Positions 34,831 through 46,902 are shown, counted from the first letter of the stretch. The stretch: 64,000 bases of DNA from Apium graveolens (GCF_009905375.1 NC_133647.1:79467583-79531582), one strand, 5' to 3'. Numbers and translations: made by a program. The notes: generated by a model from the letters alone, not told the origin.

Positions 34831-35389
34831 GGAAATTACTCAAATACAAACCAATATTACAATACAAACTACAAATGAATAACATATGTATGTTTAATCC
34901 CTTTCTCTCTCCTCCATGTGTACTATATATTCATGTATATATTTTTCTCTTCGGTTTTAATTTGACTTTTCCCGTTATTCGGTCAACTTTTTTTAAAAAT
35001 AACTTCACCGTATTTTTCTTCATCTCCCACTCATCAATTTGCATAGCATATTTGCTATATTTTGGCGAAAAATCAGTATTTAAACTTACCTGAATCATTA
35101 AGCTGAAATCATTACTATTCTAGGCACCAGGAGATTTTAGTGATTCACGTAGGCATAATTAGTGATTTATCGCCGAAATATATTAAATATGGTATTCATA
35201 CGGATTATTGGAGTATGTAGAAAAATATAGTTAAGTTAGATTATAAAAAGAGTTCATCAATTGACGAGAAAAATTCAACTAAAAATGGAGGGAATGAAGT
35301 GGAGTTGTGTGTGAGAGTATATTTAAATTGGATATAGTGCAGTTTGTAGTTTGTATTTTAATTTAATTTATATTGGAGTAACTCTTTAT
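34831..35389. mobile_element. MITE with about 45-bp terminal inverted repeats
   Basis: The left end (34831-34876) and the complement of the right end (35345-35389) share TTACTCNAATA and AATACAAACTACAAA in the same order. Both ends sit in TATATATA, compatible with a TA-type target duplication. No transposase frame. Superfamily undecided. Confidence 0.65.
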
Positions 35390-36357
35390 ATATATAAGGA
35401 GGGTGTGATTGGTCAATTTTATGAATCCAAACTAGAACAAGTTAAATTTAAAACCTGAAATTAAACTCCTAAGGAGATAATAACATTAAACAATTAAAAT
35501 GATTTGGTTTGGTTTGGTATCTTGATATAAATCATTTAATTAAAAAATAATAAGAAATGTAAGTTTTGGATCATAATATAACTCCTCCAAGATTTTAAGT
35601 TTAAGTTTTTTTAGTATATATAAAGTAGGTGCATGAGTGTCCGGGGCACCTATTGGCTATTGTAACCGATAAATGCCCAAGATCGAGTGATTGTAGGTTC
35701 TTCTGGCTGCAGTGATCTTTATTGATGGGTTACATGGGTAACTTACTTTTGTGAATTTTATAACGGGAGAAAATTAGGTGTCTCCAAGCTAAGAAATTGA
35801 GGATAAAGCTTCATTTGCTTCATTGATAAACATTTTTTACCTGTTGGCTTTTTCCGGACATGTGGAGGGACCAAAGTTATCAGTTGAATTAATTCATACA
35901 TGAAATATGAAGTTATCTGTTGCTACGGTGAGAATTAAATACCAATCGTAGATTGATTAATCAATTATTCGACGATATACATACATGCATATTAAGTTAC
36001 AGTAAATCTTGACATACATACATGTTCATTATAAAGTCATTATCTCTTTTTTAGGAATGATCTTGGCCCCATTTTCCATATTATTTCTGTTATTATATTG
36101 AGAAAATACTACACGTCAAATTTAACCTACGACATACACCTTCTGCTTCGCTAATGTACGTATAGTTCTATCTTCACGTTTATACTAATTACGTTTGGAT
36201 TTGTACATCTATCTATACTGTTATATTAAATACGAAACAATAAAAGTTTCGTTGGTAGTCGGTCTGGTCACCGTAATTATAGTAATATTTAAAATAAAAT
36301 AGTTTCATAAATAGATAAATAATTATAACAGAATTATAATATGTCTAATGGTTTTCT
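35390..36357. other. Intergenic stretch, nothing recognised
   Basis: No gene or repeat that I can name. Base composition is like the other intergenic DNA. Confidence 0.4.
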
Positions 36358-37268
36358 TGTAAGAGAAAATTTGTACAACACTTTTTGGAGGAAATCGCTG
36401 AAATAACGGGAAATATGTTTAGATTTAGGCCTGATCGTAGAAATATTTATAATAGCTATATACGCCCAACCCGCCGGAATCCGGTGGCAAGCAAGGATGT
36501 GTTTGGACTGAATTTGCAAGGTGCTCGAGATATGATGACTGAATAATTCCTACTCAATCGTAGACATGCTCAAACGATCTCACAAGTGCTTCTACTCGAT
36601 AACTGGAAGAGAAAATATGTGTGTAAGTCCTGCAAATGGCCTACATATCCTATATTTACAGGAATCAAGTCCTTATGTAGTTCTATTAGCCTTAGGACTC
36701 CCCTTTTAATGGGCCAACCACATTTTGCCCAAACCCATTACTGCCTTTAATCCTTACCCAGCTATACTTAGGCTAAATTAAGAAAGTCCTACTCCTAATA
36801 CACCACTAACTATTATTTATCTTCTATATTGTTGCATTTATCCCTTAAATATATGCATACTTCATGTAGATATCATATAAATCCGTTCTCAAGTAGTTGT
36901 ATGTCGCTAGGAATCGTATCCATCTTGCTGTCCCATTGTAGAGTTCGTCTCCAACTATAACATTACTTCTACAGGTCTCTTACTATTATCAGAATAGCCC
37001 GGTTAAGTGCCCTCCTCCGAATACAACATTGTTTTAGCACATTATAGGGAACCTGGGGTATTAGGCAACCACTAAGTATCCTCCTAATTTCCCCTTACTA
37101 ATACCCCTTCCGACAGACAGTAACCATTCTTCCTATACCCCTACCGTAGTAATCCACTCGGGTCCGATACTCCTGCTTTGCCGTCCAAAAAGCCCAATTT
37201 TCCTTAACAACCCATCAAATCTCCCTATGGGCCATAAATCCGTCCCACGGATGATTTCAGGCAAAACA
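36358..37268 (-). repeat. 3' LTR of element D (about 911 bp)
   Basis: Starts TGTAAGAGAAAATTTG and ends GGCAAAACA on the plus strand. Boundaries are inferred by parallel with element C, since the partner LTR is missing. Confidence 0.6.
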
Positions 37269-37701
37269 ACTACCCCCGGTTCCCCATAGTCATTGTATGC
37301 TTGGGGAACCTAAATGCTTCTCATACCCTAATCATATCAAACTCTCATGAGACTCTTTAAAATATATCGTATACAGCCCCAAGGAACCTTCCTCAAGAAC
37401 CCATGACAATACCCCTGATAGAAGACGTAAACTACCCCTAATCAACCTTTTCTGAATTCCCTATCATGTCGTGGGATTTAGGGTCTTCAATGCATGATTC
37501 TATACACTCCGGGCTAGGGGGCTTTGGGATAATCCCCCTTTATTCATTATGCCCTTACTCCCTAAACCCTCATTTTCTGGTCGATCGTATAATGTAGTCC
37601 AGATAATTCCCATGTTATCCCCTTGATCTTATTATCAAATTTGAATTTATGTCCTTGTTAATCCATAAGCCCTTTTAATTTAGAGTCTTTGTGGTGTGTA
37701 A
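37269..37701. other. Spacer of element D between its 3' LTR and the insertion site of E
   Basis: Non-coding. It continues at 46908, where the target sequence of element E resumes. Confidence 0.5.
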
Positions 37702-37706
37702 ATTCT

Positions 37707-38993
37707 TGTTAGGTCCCAATTTGTTTGTAGAAGGGGGGTTGAATACAAACAGTACCGAATAATCGAATTAAATGCGGAATAAAAAATGTGAAACAAAATT
37801 CAAGTTAAATAAAAATATTATTAAACTTGAAAGGTGTTACAACAACTGTATCGATTACAAGGTATTAATCTCAAATCAATTGTCACAAATCTAGAATAAA
37901 TTCGACATGAACTTTTTCTATTTTTGCAATAATTAGAATCAAATGCTAAACGCGATTTGAGATTAAGTTCTAGGGATTTTGATCCGCTAGATTGTTACAC
38001 AAGAACAAGAGAATGATTTCTAGTTGATTGGATTTAACTTTACAAGCTAGAAATTTGATCTTTGAATTAGCAGATAAGATGAAATATTTGGCTGCTTTTT
38101 CTCTCTGTATGTTCTTGACTTCTTTTTTCTCTGGATGGATAATTGATCTGCTGCTTGTCTGCTTCTTTTTAATCAACAGAATAGAATTGAACTGGCAAGA
38201 CAATCCTAAGCTCAGCAAGACAATCGGTAGGACAATGGATTGAACTAGCAAGACAATCTGAATGAACTAGCAAGACAATCCTCCTCCTAGTGTAACTTTC
38301 GGTGAGACTATTGAAAATGGCCTAGCATGACAATCGGTATGACAATCCGGATTGTCATGCTAGTTCATTTTCAATTGTCTTGCTGATTTAATGCAGATTT
38401 TAATCCAATTTAAATTCTGAAAATTCCTAAAATTAATTCAGAATTAATTAATCAATTAATTCAATTAATAAATAAATTATTCTTCGCAGATATAATTTAT
38501 TTTCTTAATTAAATTAGATGACTTAATTAATTAATAGAGAATTAATTCTAGTCTTGAGCAGCACCCATCCTTCTGCAGATCTTCTGAAAATCACTGAAAA
38601 TTATGAATCAATTCCACCACTTCAATGTTGACACTCGATGTACTGTCTGGTTCATGAGTGACTAACTTCCGTGACGTTTCTTCATGTCTTGACTTTGACG
38701 CTTTGATTTTCTTCAGATTAAATCCTTGTAATTAATGATACTCTGACGAGATCTCTGTCACTTGATTAAATCCACGATCTTGATTTATATCACTGAGGCA
38801 TGATCAACTTCTTGAACTTCTTCCAGTGAATTAACTCCTCAAGTCTGTAGATGAACCTTGTTTCTGAATCCTTTGACAGATATTACTTTGCGAGATCTCT
38901 CTGACGGTCGATCCACTATTTACTTATTACATTCTTATTTGAGTTGAGTTGAATCCTCGAATATACAAATAGGCCTATGACATATGACTTACA
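37707..38993 (-). repeat. Outer 3' LTR of element E (1287 bp)
   Basis: Plus strand TGTTAGGTCC to TGACTTACA. It carries short repeats of AGCAAGACAATC and a long hairpin at 38310-38375. Confidence 0.93.
38310..38375. repeat. Long hairpin inside the LTR of element E
   Basis: The arms 38310-38335 and 38350-38375 pair over about 24 of 26 positions (ATTGAAAATG / CATTTTCAAT outermost, CTAGCATGACAATC / GATTGTCATGCTAG inside). The same structure is in the other two LTR copies (near 40075-40145 and 46217-46284). Confidence 0.85.
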
Positions 38994-39459
38994 ATCTTCC
39001 CCTATTTGTTTGTTAGACAATAACACACAAATACCTAGAGGATAACTCAACTAACAAATAAGAAAAAGATATAACATACATGCAAAGTACATAGCAGAAA
39101 AGTTCTGGATGAGATTTAACATTTTCCAGATTCCAAGTAGATGTTCCTCTAGACTGAACATATCTTCAAGTAGTTCCATCTTCATTTGTACAACCACATT
39201 TCCTGTTGAGAAGCCCATATCTCTCTTGCTTCTCCCCCTATGAGAATCAACTGATTAAAGAATATCACCTTCGTTTTACCACCTCTCCCGTACAATAGGA
39301 TCCGCAGATAAAAACCAATGGTACTCCCCTAACAGCTTCTTCCCTTACTAGGAAATCACCTTGTGTTTACCACCTCTCCCGTACAATAGGATCCGTAGTT
39401 AAAAACAACAATGGTGTGGTGTAGTGTACATTTTTAGGATCTTTTTCTTCCTCCCTGCT
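38994..39459 (-). repeat. Duplicated 3' UTR segment of element E, outer copy (466 bp)
   Basis: Matches 40761-41226 at equal length with about five differences. It contains the polypurine complement (CTTCCCCTATTTG) next to the LTR and two copies of CCACCTCTCCCGTAC. It ends CCTCCCTGCT and passes directly into the truncated start of the second LTR. Confidence 0.92.
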
Positions 39460-40760
39460 CCCAATTTGTTTGTAGAAGGGGGGTTGAATACAAACAGTAC
39501 CGAATAATCGAATTAAATGCGGAATAAAAAATGTGAAACAAAATTCAAGTTAAATAAAAATATTATTAAACTTGAAAGGTGTTACAACAACTGTATCGAT
39601 TACAAGGTATTAATCTCAAATCAATTGTCACAAATCTAGAATAAATTCGACATGAACTTTTTCTATTTTTGCAATAATTAGAATCAAATGCTAAACGCGA
39701 TTTGAGATTAAGTTCTAGGGATTTTGATCCGCTAGATTGTTACACAAGAACAAGAGAATGATTTCTAGTTGATTGGATTTAACTTTACAAGCTAGAAATT
39801 TGATCTTTGAATTAGCAGATAAGATGAAATATTTGGCTGCTTTTTCTCTCTGTATGTTCTTGACTTCTTTTTTCTCTGGATGGATAATTGATCTGCTGCT
39901 TGTCTGCTTCTTTTTAATCAACAGAATAGAATTGAACTGGCAAGACAATCCTAAGCTCAGCAAGACAATCGGTAGGACAATGGATTGAACTAGCAAGACA
40001 ATCTGAATGAACTAGCATGACAATCAGAATGAACTAGCAAGACAATCCTCCTCCTAGTGTAACTTTCGGTGAGACTATTGAAAATGGCCTAGCATGACAA
40101 TCGGTATGACAATCCGGATTGTCATGCTAGTTCATTTTCAATTGTCTTGCTGATTTAATACAGATTTTAATCCAATTTAAATTCTGAAAATTCCTAAAAT
40201 TAATTCAGAATTAATTAATCAATTAATTCAATTAATAAATAAATTATTCTTCGCAGATATAATTTATTTTCTTAATTAAATTAGATGACTTAATTAATTA
40301 ATAGAGAATTAATTCTAGTCTTGAGCAGCACCCATCCTTCTGCAGATCTTCTGAAAATCACTGAAAATTATGAATCAATTCCACCACTTCAATGTTGACA
40401 CTCGATGTACTGTCTGGTTCATGAGTGACTAACTTCCGTGACGTTTCTTCATGTCTTGACTTTGACGCTTTAATTTTCTTCAGATTAAATCCTTGTAATT
40501 AATGATACTCTGACGAGATCTCTGTCACTTGATTAAATCCACGATCTTGATTTATATCACTGAGGCATGATCAACTTCTTGAACTTCTTCCAGTGAATTA
40601 ACTCCTCAAGTCTGTAGATGAACCTTGTTTCTGAATCCTTTGACAGATATTACTTTGCGAGATCTCTCTGACGGTCGATCCACTATTTACTTATTACATT
40701 CTTATTTGAGTTGAGTTGAATCCTCGAATATACAAATAGGCCTATGACATATGACTTACA
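39460..40760 (-). repeat. Inner 3' LTR of element E (1301 bp, lacks 8 terminal bases)
   Basis: The copy starts at CCCAATTTG, so the outermost TGTTAGGT present in the other two copies is missing. It has a 22-bp insertion (AGCATGACAATCAGAATGAA followed by CT) in the short-repeat region near 40010-40035 that neither other copy has. Confidence 0.92.
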
Positions 40761-41735
40761 ATCTCCCCCTATTTGTTTGTTAGACAATAACACACAAATA
40801 CCTAGAGGATAACTCAACTAACAAATAAGAAAAAGATATAACATACATGCAAAGTAAATAGCAGAAAAGTTCTGGATGGGATTTAACATTTTCCAGATTC
40901 CAAGTAGATGTTCCTCTAGACTGAACATATCTTCAAGTAGTTCCATCTTCATTTGTACAACCACATTTCCTGTTGAGAAGCCCATATCTCTCTTGCTTCT
41001 CCCCCTATGAGAATCAACTGATTAAAGAAGATCACCTTCGTTTTACCACCTCTCCCGTACAATAGGATCCGCAGATAAAAACCAATGGTACTCCCCTAAC
41101 AGCTTCTTCCCTTACTAGGAAATCACCTTGTGTTTACCACCTCTCCCGTACAATAGGATCCGTAGTTTAAAACAACAATGGTGTGGTGTAGTGTACATTT
41201 TTAGGATCTTTTTCTTCCTCCCTGCTATTTCTCCCCCTTAGTTGAGGAATCCTCCAAACTATTTCTTAAGCTTTTATCTCCCCCTTAAAGAAGGAATGTA
41301 TGCCGTCGTCTGAAGGAGTTCTCATATTTCACTTGGTTGGAAAAGAAATAACAAGTAGTTTCTCTTTCTACCTCACTGTGAGTGTGTGATTCTGTTTAGT
41401 GTACCTCACATGTGTTTCACTCTTCTCTCTACTCGTGTTTACACTCATTCTCACAAGTGTATCACTCTTCTCTCATAGCTCTATAATCCAGCTGTACCTG
41501 CAAGGAAAATCACCTTAGCCATCCTTAAGGAGGTCATAGGTGGTGCAATGGGAGTTCACAAATCCCCATCCTTGTTAAACTCGTCAGATGAATCTGAGTC
41601 ATAATCTACAAGTTGCTAGTTTCCCTTTTAGGGTTCCAGATTTGAATTCTGGGAAGGTAAACAATGATCCAACGAATTTAGCATAAAGATCAAAGTTCCC
41701 TTCTAATGTCTGTAAAGACATTTCCTTGTGACTCA
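40761..41735 (-). other. 3' UTR of element E with polypurine tract
   Basis: Non-coding on both strands. The minus strand has the purine run AAATAGGGGGAGAT directly before the LTR. Two copies of the GTACGGGAGAGGTGG motif are at 41046-41070 and 41137-41161. Relatedness to 8495-9831 of element B is clear in reverse complement. Confidence 0.75.
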
Positions 41736-41966
41736 TCAGGTAATATCTGAATCATTGTCAACAAGTTGCCGATCTGCGCCTATGTCAGATCCACTATCCG
41801 CAGATGCATCCAGGGGATTTAAGCCTGGGGAGGTAGACACTGACCACTGACATATGGCTTTTGGATCAGTATCCTCTCCTAACACCTGTAAAGGCAATTG
41901 GTCCATTAACGAACCTTGAACAATCGAATCTGACCTTAAAATGGTCGAAACTCTTGTTTTCGTCAA
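41736..41966 (-). pseudogene. C-terminal remnant of the extra ORF of element E
   Basis: The 76-codon frame ends with SPGLNPLDASADSGSDIG and a divergent tail. It shares this block with element B at 8351-8420. Upstream (41970-42430) I see no continuous frame, so the N-terminal part is decayed. Function unknown; the ORF lies where SIRE-like elements carry an env-like gene. Confidence 0.6.
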
Positions 41967-42774
41967 CTCATCCTTTGTGTGTGTAACCTCTCCTTGTGCA
42001 TCAAGAATTGATTATGTTTGAAGTGGTGACACTACATCGGATACCTTGGCCGACAGGCAAAATTCAATAGACTCACACTGTTGAGAGAATGAATCTAGTA
42101 ACTATTTTTGTGCCTTTTCAGCCATTACATCTTTTTGAGAAGATGTATGGGGGCTAGCAGTTGTCTCGGTTTAAATACTACTCATCTATGTAGGAGACAG
42201 AGCTACTGGGTTGACTACAGAACCTTCCTTATGTGGTGCACTAAGGCACTATCTCCCTCACGCTCAATCATACTACATTTAGTGGTAAGAGAGTGTTGGT
42301 TGGTTCTGTTTTTGTGTTTGTCTTTACAGTCTGGGATAGACGTTGTGGGTTTTCAACCTCATGACTGTCAATGAAAGAAAGTCATTGGAGACTGAACCTG
42401 TATCATAGAATATATGGTAATAGAGAGAAAATGATTTACAATAGTGATTTCAAAAGATTTTACATGAAATAAGAAATCACTAATGTAGAAAGAAGTTTAA
42501 TTTTTGTTTTTCAAAATGAATGAGTTTTTGATAAAACATTGATCACTTAGGGTAAAGTCTAAGTAATTCTCATTCATGTCAAAAGCTTACAAATATCTGC
42601 AACATAATGTTAACAAGATATCATTGACCGATACTTGTCAAGTACTTTAGATACTAATTGTTATGTTGCATTAACAATATACCACTGCACATATAAAACA
42701 ATATGATTGTGCTTAGTGATAAGATAGTTATTAATATGACGACTCTACTTATTCATATAAAATTATAACTTCTG
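41967..42774. other. Decayed middle of element E
   Basis: No supported coding frame. It probably corresponds to the extra-ORF region and spacer. Confidence 0.4.
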
Positions 42775-43029
42775 TTAGAGTGCCATACCATGTCCTTGAC
42801 GATTGCTTGAGCAGTGTACTAGTTCATACCAACCTGAAGTGAGATTGTGACGAAGAAATTGCATAGTCCAATAGATCTGCAGCTGCAAAGTCCATGAACT
42901 GTGGTGCATTGACTTCCTCTTTTGACTTACCAACCAGGAGTACACTTGTACACATCTTACTAGAGTACAATTCCAAGTGTAATGTGCAGCAGGTGTCTGA
43001 TATGTCGTAATATTCTCAAGTCTCGTCAC
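42775..43029 (-). pseudogene. Possible RNase H scrap of element E
   Basis: An 84-codon frame contains SWLVSQKRKS and QIYWTMQFL, which faintly resemble the copia RNase H segment around the acidic-residue block. The match is weak and could be chance. Confidence 0.3.
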
Positions 43030-43034
43030 TGGTG

Positions 43035-43260
43035 CTATATGTTAGATACTGCTTCCTGATAATAACCTAGCACAATATACAAAATTACAATGATAACATT
43101 CCCAGCTTGCAAACAGCCATATCCCTCGGATACACCTTTGTTGTTATCTCCAAAGGTAACCAGGGGGCCAGCTTTCTCAACCACATTTGATAGCAGGGCT
43201 CTATCTCCGGTCATATGTCTTGATGATCCACTGTCAAGAATCCACACTACCGGTTATACT
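43035..43260 (-). pseudogene. Protease fragment of element E
   Basis: WILDSGSSRHMTGDRALL is the copia protease active site; the sequence follows the copia pattern to EGYGCLQAGNVII and then becomes unrelated at about 43085. It is in a different frame from gag, and everything expected between here and the extra ORF (rest of protease, integrase, RT) is missing. Confidence 0.85.
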
Positions 43261-43287
43261 TGTTTAATGCCCTGCACTACAAATGGA

Positions 43288-45519
43288 TTAGACCTTCTTC
43301 GGAACCCAAACTTGGTTGGGCCCGGCATACTTGTAGAACTGTCCTTTGTCAGGCAAAACAACATTTTTAATTTTAATTGTCTCAACTTTCTCAATGACTG
43401 AACATTTGACCTTGTAAACAGCCTTAACAAATTTCTGTTTAAGCTTAGGCACAAATGTCTCCTTTCTAGCCTTAGAAGGACTGGCAGTCTTAGACCTATC
43501 ATGTTTCTTGTTATCCACATGCTGACGAGGAGTAGTCTTATCATTAGACACATGCTTACCATTAAAATAAGCATACATCATATTAAAAGCACAAGACATA
43601 CAATTAGAGACACCACATGCTTTATGAGAGTGATTAACAGCAGGTAATTTATGCATGGTAGACATGGCATTATTGTTATCCAACTCATGTGTGTCTGAGT
43701 TAGTCTCAGTTGCTTTCACAACTTTGACTGGAACTTTCAACACACTTGACTTGGAAACAACCTTCTCATTAGCAAGATCTTCAGCACGTATTTCTTCTTG
43801 AATAACAGAAGAGGTCGCATCAAATGGTTCAGCAATTGATGCTTTATAGAGGGGTTCATCAACACCCTTAAGCACATGTGGTACTTCCCTCCCTTTAGCA
43901 CAGACATGAGGAGGGAAGTTTATGCCTAATTCTCCAATAGCAGCATTGTAATCATAACCTATTCCAGATGTTTGATTAACAGCTTGCTTACTGTAGAACT
44001 CTTTAGCCTTCGAACAAGAATTGAAGTAGGCTCTAACCTTAGTCTCAAGACCGGTGATCTTGTCTTTGAGAATAGTTTCGAGTTTTCTATAACAGTCAAC
44101 TCTATTCTCTAGAAAAGATACCTGTTCTTTTAATTTGTCTTGATTAATGTGCACAAGTCTTAATTCATTGACCTCTTTCTCAAGGTCTGTGATCTGTAAA
44201 CTTAACAGTTCATTATCACGACGTGCACAATCTAAGTTACCTCTTAGATGATAAACCATTTCAGCATCAGAAAGTTTTACCTCTATTCTTGACGATGAAG
44301 CTTTTCCATCAATAGCCATAAGAGCAAGATTTCCTTCATCTTCATCTTCACTGTCAGTATCATCCCAGCTTCTTCCCTTTGCCAGATAAGCCCTTTCAGA
44401 GTTCTTTCTTACTTGCTTTGGCTTCCTACATTCTGTGGCAAAGTGTCCCAACTCATTGCAATTATAGCATCTAATGGTGCTCCGATCAACCATCCCTGTT
44501 TTGTATCCACCACTGCTGGTGTTAGAGGATGAAGATCCACCTTTCTGGAATTTGTTGTAGTTGGACTTGTACTTAAGCTTGGGATTCCTCCTGAATCTGA
44601 CATTAGAGAATCTCTTGACAATTTGGGCCATTGATTCATCTTCCAATTGCTCCAGCTCTTCCAAGGAATAAAAATCATCACTTGATTGATTTGTAGTAGG
44701 AGGATCATATTCTGCTACTAACTCATTTTCCTCACCCTTGGAAAACTGTACCATTCTTTCTAACTGTTGAGATTGTTGTTGTTGTTGACCTTCAGCTACA
44801 AGTGCAGTAGATGTGCTGACCATTCTATCCTTCCCGTAGACTTCCTTCTGTTGAATCTGCTCCAACTCATAGGTTTTTAACACTCCATAGAGCCTGTCCA
44901 AAGAAATCTCACTCAGATCTCTAGCTTCTCTAATGGCAGTGATTCTATGTTCAAGATGAGCTGGCAGTGTTAAAAGGAACTTTTTGTTGACCTCCCTGAT
45001 TGAATAATACTTTCCATTGATGTTCAGGTTGTTGATCAACGCATTGTACCTCTCAAACACTTCAGTAATTCCTTCTCCTGGATTTGATTTGAAATGTTCA
45101 TATTCAGAGGTTAGGATTTCCAACTTGTTCTCCCTAACTTCCTCTGTGCCTTCATTAATCACCTCAATAGTTTCCCACATGTGTTTGGAATTTTTACAGT
45201 TCATCACATGTCTGTTCATCAAGGGATCAAGGGAATCAATTAATATTAATTGAAGGCTGGCATCCAAGGAGGCTTCTTCCTTCTCAGCAGGAGTAAAATC
45301 TTCAGGCTCTTTCGGATAGGTTCTAGCTTCAGTAGTCACCACACCATCTATTATTACCTCCGGTTCAATAACCATCGGAGTTTTTATACCCTTCTTTAAC
45401 AAGTTTGAATATTTGGGATTTGCAAGTTGTAAAAATAATAGCATCTTCTTCTTCCACATGATATAATTCTCTTTATCAAATTGTGGAATTTTAACGGTTC
45501 CAACTTTATGTGAAGTCAT
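43288..45519 (-). CDS. Gag polyprotein of element E, intact frame (743 codons)
   Basis: The frame is open for 758 codons from 45564. I prefer the second Met at 45519, since MTSHKVGTVKIPQFDKENY matches the usual gag start; numbering below uses it. Residues 1-240 are the UBN2-type gag core. A Gln run follows near 245. A CCHC zinc knuckle CYNCNELGHFATEC is at 351-364, then an acidic DTDSEDEDE block, a long coiled coil (about 430-500) and a Cys-rich stretch (CGVSNCMSC) near 645. The end WVPKKV is where gag normally runs on into protease. This is the only long undamaged retroelement frame in the window. Confidence 0.92.
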   Translation of the reverse strand: MTSHKVGTVKIPQFDKENYIMWKKKMLLFLQLANPKYSNLLKKGIKTPMVIEPEVIIDGVVTTEARTYPKEPEDFTPAEKEEASLDASLQLILIDSLDPLMNRHVMNCKNSKHMWETIEVINEGTEEVRENKLEILTSEYEHFKSNPGEGITEVFERYNALINNLNINGKYYSIREVNKKFLLTLPAHLEHRITAIREARDLSEISLDRLYGVLKTYELEQIQQKEVYGKDRMVSTSTALVAEGQQQQQSQQLERMVQFSKGEENELVAEYDPPTTNQSSDDFYSLEELEQLEDESMAQIVKRFSNVRFRRNPKLKYKSNYNKFQKGGSSSSNTSSGGYKTGMVDRSTIRCYNCNELGHFATECRKPKQVRKNSERAYLAKGRSWDDTDSEDEDEGNLALMAIDGKASSSRIEVKLSDAEMVYHLRGNLDCARRDNELLSLQITDLEKEVNELRLVHINQDKLKEQVSFLENRVDCYRKLETILKDKITGLETKVRAYFNSCSKAKEFYSKQAVNQTSGIGYDYNAAIGELGINFPPHVCAKGREVPHVLKGVDEPLYKASIAEPFDATSSVIQEEIRAEDLANEKVVSKSSVLKVPVKVVKATETNSDTHELDNNNAMSTMHKLPAVNHSHKACGVSNCMSCAFNMMYAYFNGKHVSNDKTTPRQHVDNKKHDRSKTASPSKARKETFVPKLKQKFVKAVYKVKCSVIEKVETIKIKNVVLPDKGQFYKYAGPNQVWVPKKV

Positions 45520-45600
45520 TATGAATTTTTGAATAAATAAAAATTCAAGGAGTTGAAAAATCACAAAAGTCTAGGATCTTGATTTGTTCGTTAATCAGAA

Positions 45601-45614
45601 GGCTCTGATACCAA
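45601..45614 (-). other. Primer binding site of element E (tRNA-Met)
   Basis: Minus-strand TTGGTATCAGAGCC follows the LTR end after one base and matches the initiator tRNA-Met complement exactly over 12 bases. Confidence 0.93.
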
Positions 45615-45615
45615 T

Positions 45616-46902
45616 TGTTAGGTCCCAATTTGTTTGTAGAAGGGGGGTTGAATACAAACAGTACCGAATAATCGAATTAAATGCGGAATAAAAAATGTGA
45701 AACAAAATTCAAGTTAAATAAAAATATTATTAAACTTGAAAGGTGTTACAACAACTATATCGATTACAAGGTATTAATCTCAAATCAATTGTCACAAATC
45801 TAGAATAAATTCGACATGAACTTTTTCTATTTTTGCAATAATTAGAATCAAATGCTAAACGCGATTTGAGATTAAGTTCTAGGGATTTTGATCCGCTAGA
45901 TTGTTACACAAGAACAAGAGAATGATTTCTAGTTGATTGGATTTAACTTTACAAGCTAGAAATTTGATCTTTGAATTAGCAGATAAGATGAAATATTTGG
46001 CTGCTTTTTCTCTCTGTATGTTCTTGACTTCTTTTTTCTCTGGATGGATAATTGATCTGCTGCTTGTCTGCTTCTTTTTAATCAACAGAATAGAATTGAA
46101 CTGGCAAGAGAATCCTAAGCTCAGCAAGACAATCGGTAGGACAATGGATTGAACTAGCAAGGCAATCTGAATGAACTAGCAAGACAATCCTCCTCCTAGT
46201 GTAACTTTCGGTGAGACTATTGAAAATGGCCTAGCATGACAATCGGTATGACAATCCGGATTGTCATGCTAGTTCATTTTCAATTGTCTTGCTGATTTAA
46301 TGAAGATTTTAATCCAATTTAAATTCTGAAAATTCCTAAAATTAATTCAGAATTAATTAATCAATTAATTCAATTAATAAATAAATTATTCTTCGCAGAT
46401 ATAATTTATTTTCTTAATTAAATTAGATGACTTAATTAATTAATAGAGAATTAATTCTAGTCTTGAGCAGCACCCATCCTTCTGCAGATCTTCTGAAAAT
46501 CACTGAAAATTATGAATCAATTCCACCACTTCAATGTTGACACTCGATGTACTGTCTGGTTCATGAGTGACTAACTTCCGTGACGTTTCTTCATGTCTTG
46601 ACTTTGACGCTTTGATTTTCTTCAGATTAAATCCTTGTAATTAATGATACTCTGACGAGATCTCTGTCACTTGATTAAATCCACGATCTTGATTTATATC
46701 ACTGAGGCATGATCAACTTCTTGAACTTCTTCCAGTGAATTAACTCCTCAAGTCTGTAGATGAACCTTGTTTCTGAATCCTTTGACAGATATTACTTTGC
46801 GAGATCTCTCTGACGGTCGATCCACTATTTACTTATTATATTCTTATTTGAGTTGAGTTGAATCCTCGAATATACAAATAGGCCTATGACATATGACTTA
46901 CA
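45616..46902 (-). repeat. 5' LTR of element E (1287 bp)
   Basis: Plus strand TGTTAGGTCC to TGACTTACA, followed by target copy ATTCT. Nearly identical to 37707-38993. Confidence 0.95.

Larger units (their letters stand above)
37707..46902 (-). mobile_element. SIRE-like copia element E, gag-only, TSD ATTCT
   Basis: Flanked by ATTCT at 37702-37706 and 46903-46907. Reading leftwards: 5' LTR 46902-45616, tRNA-Met primer site, a long open gag, a protease fragment, a possible RNase H scrap, the C-terminus of the extra ORF, a 3' UTR, and then two 3' LTR copies separated by a duplicate of the UTR end. Integrase and reverse transcriptase are absent. By eye the outer LTRs (37707-38993 and 45616-46902) are the same length, 1287 bp, with about five mismatches, so the insertion is recent. 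Confidence 0.93.

Noticed and set aside
38028..38243. 71- and 93-codon frames on both strands, repeated at 39773-39988 and 45937-46152
   Set aside because: They recur only because the LTR of element E is present three times. There is no promoter, motif or codon signature.
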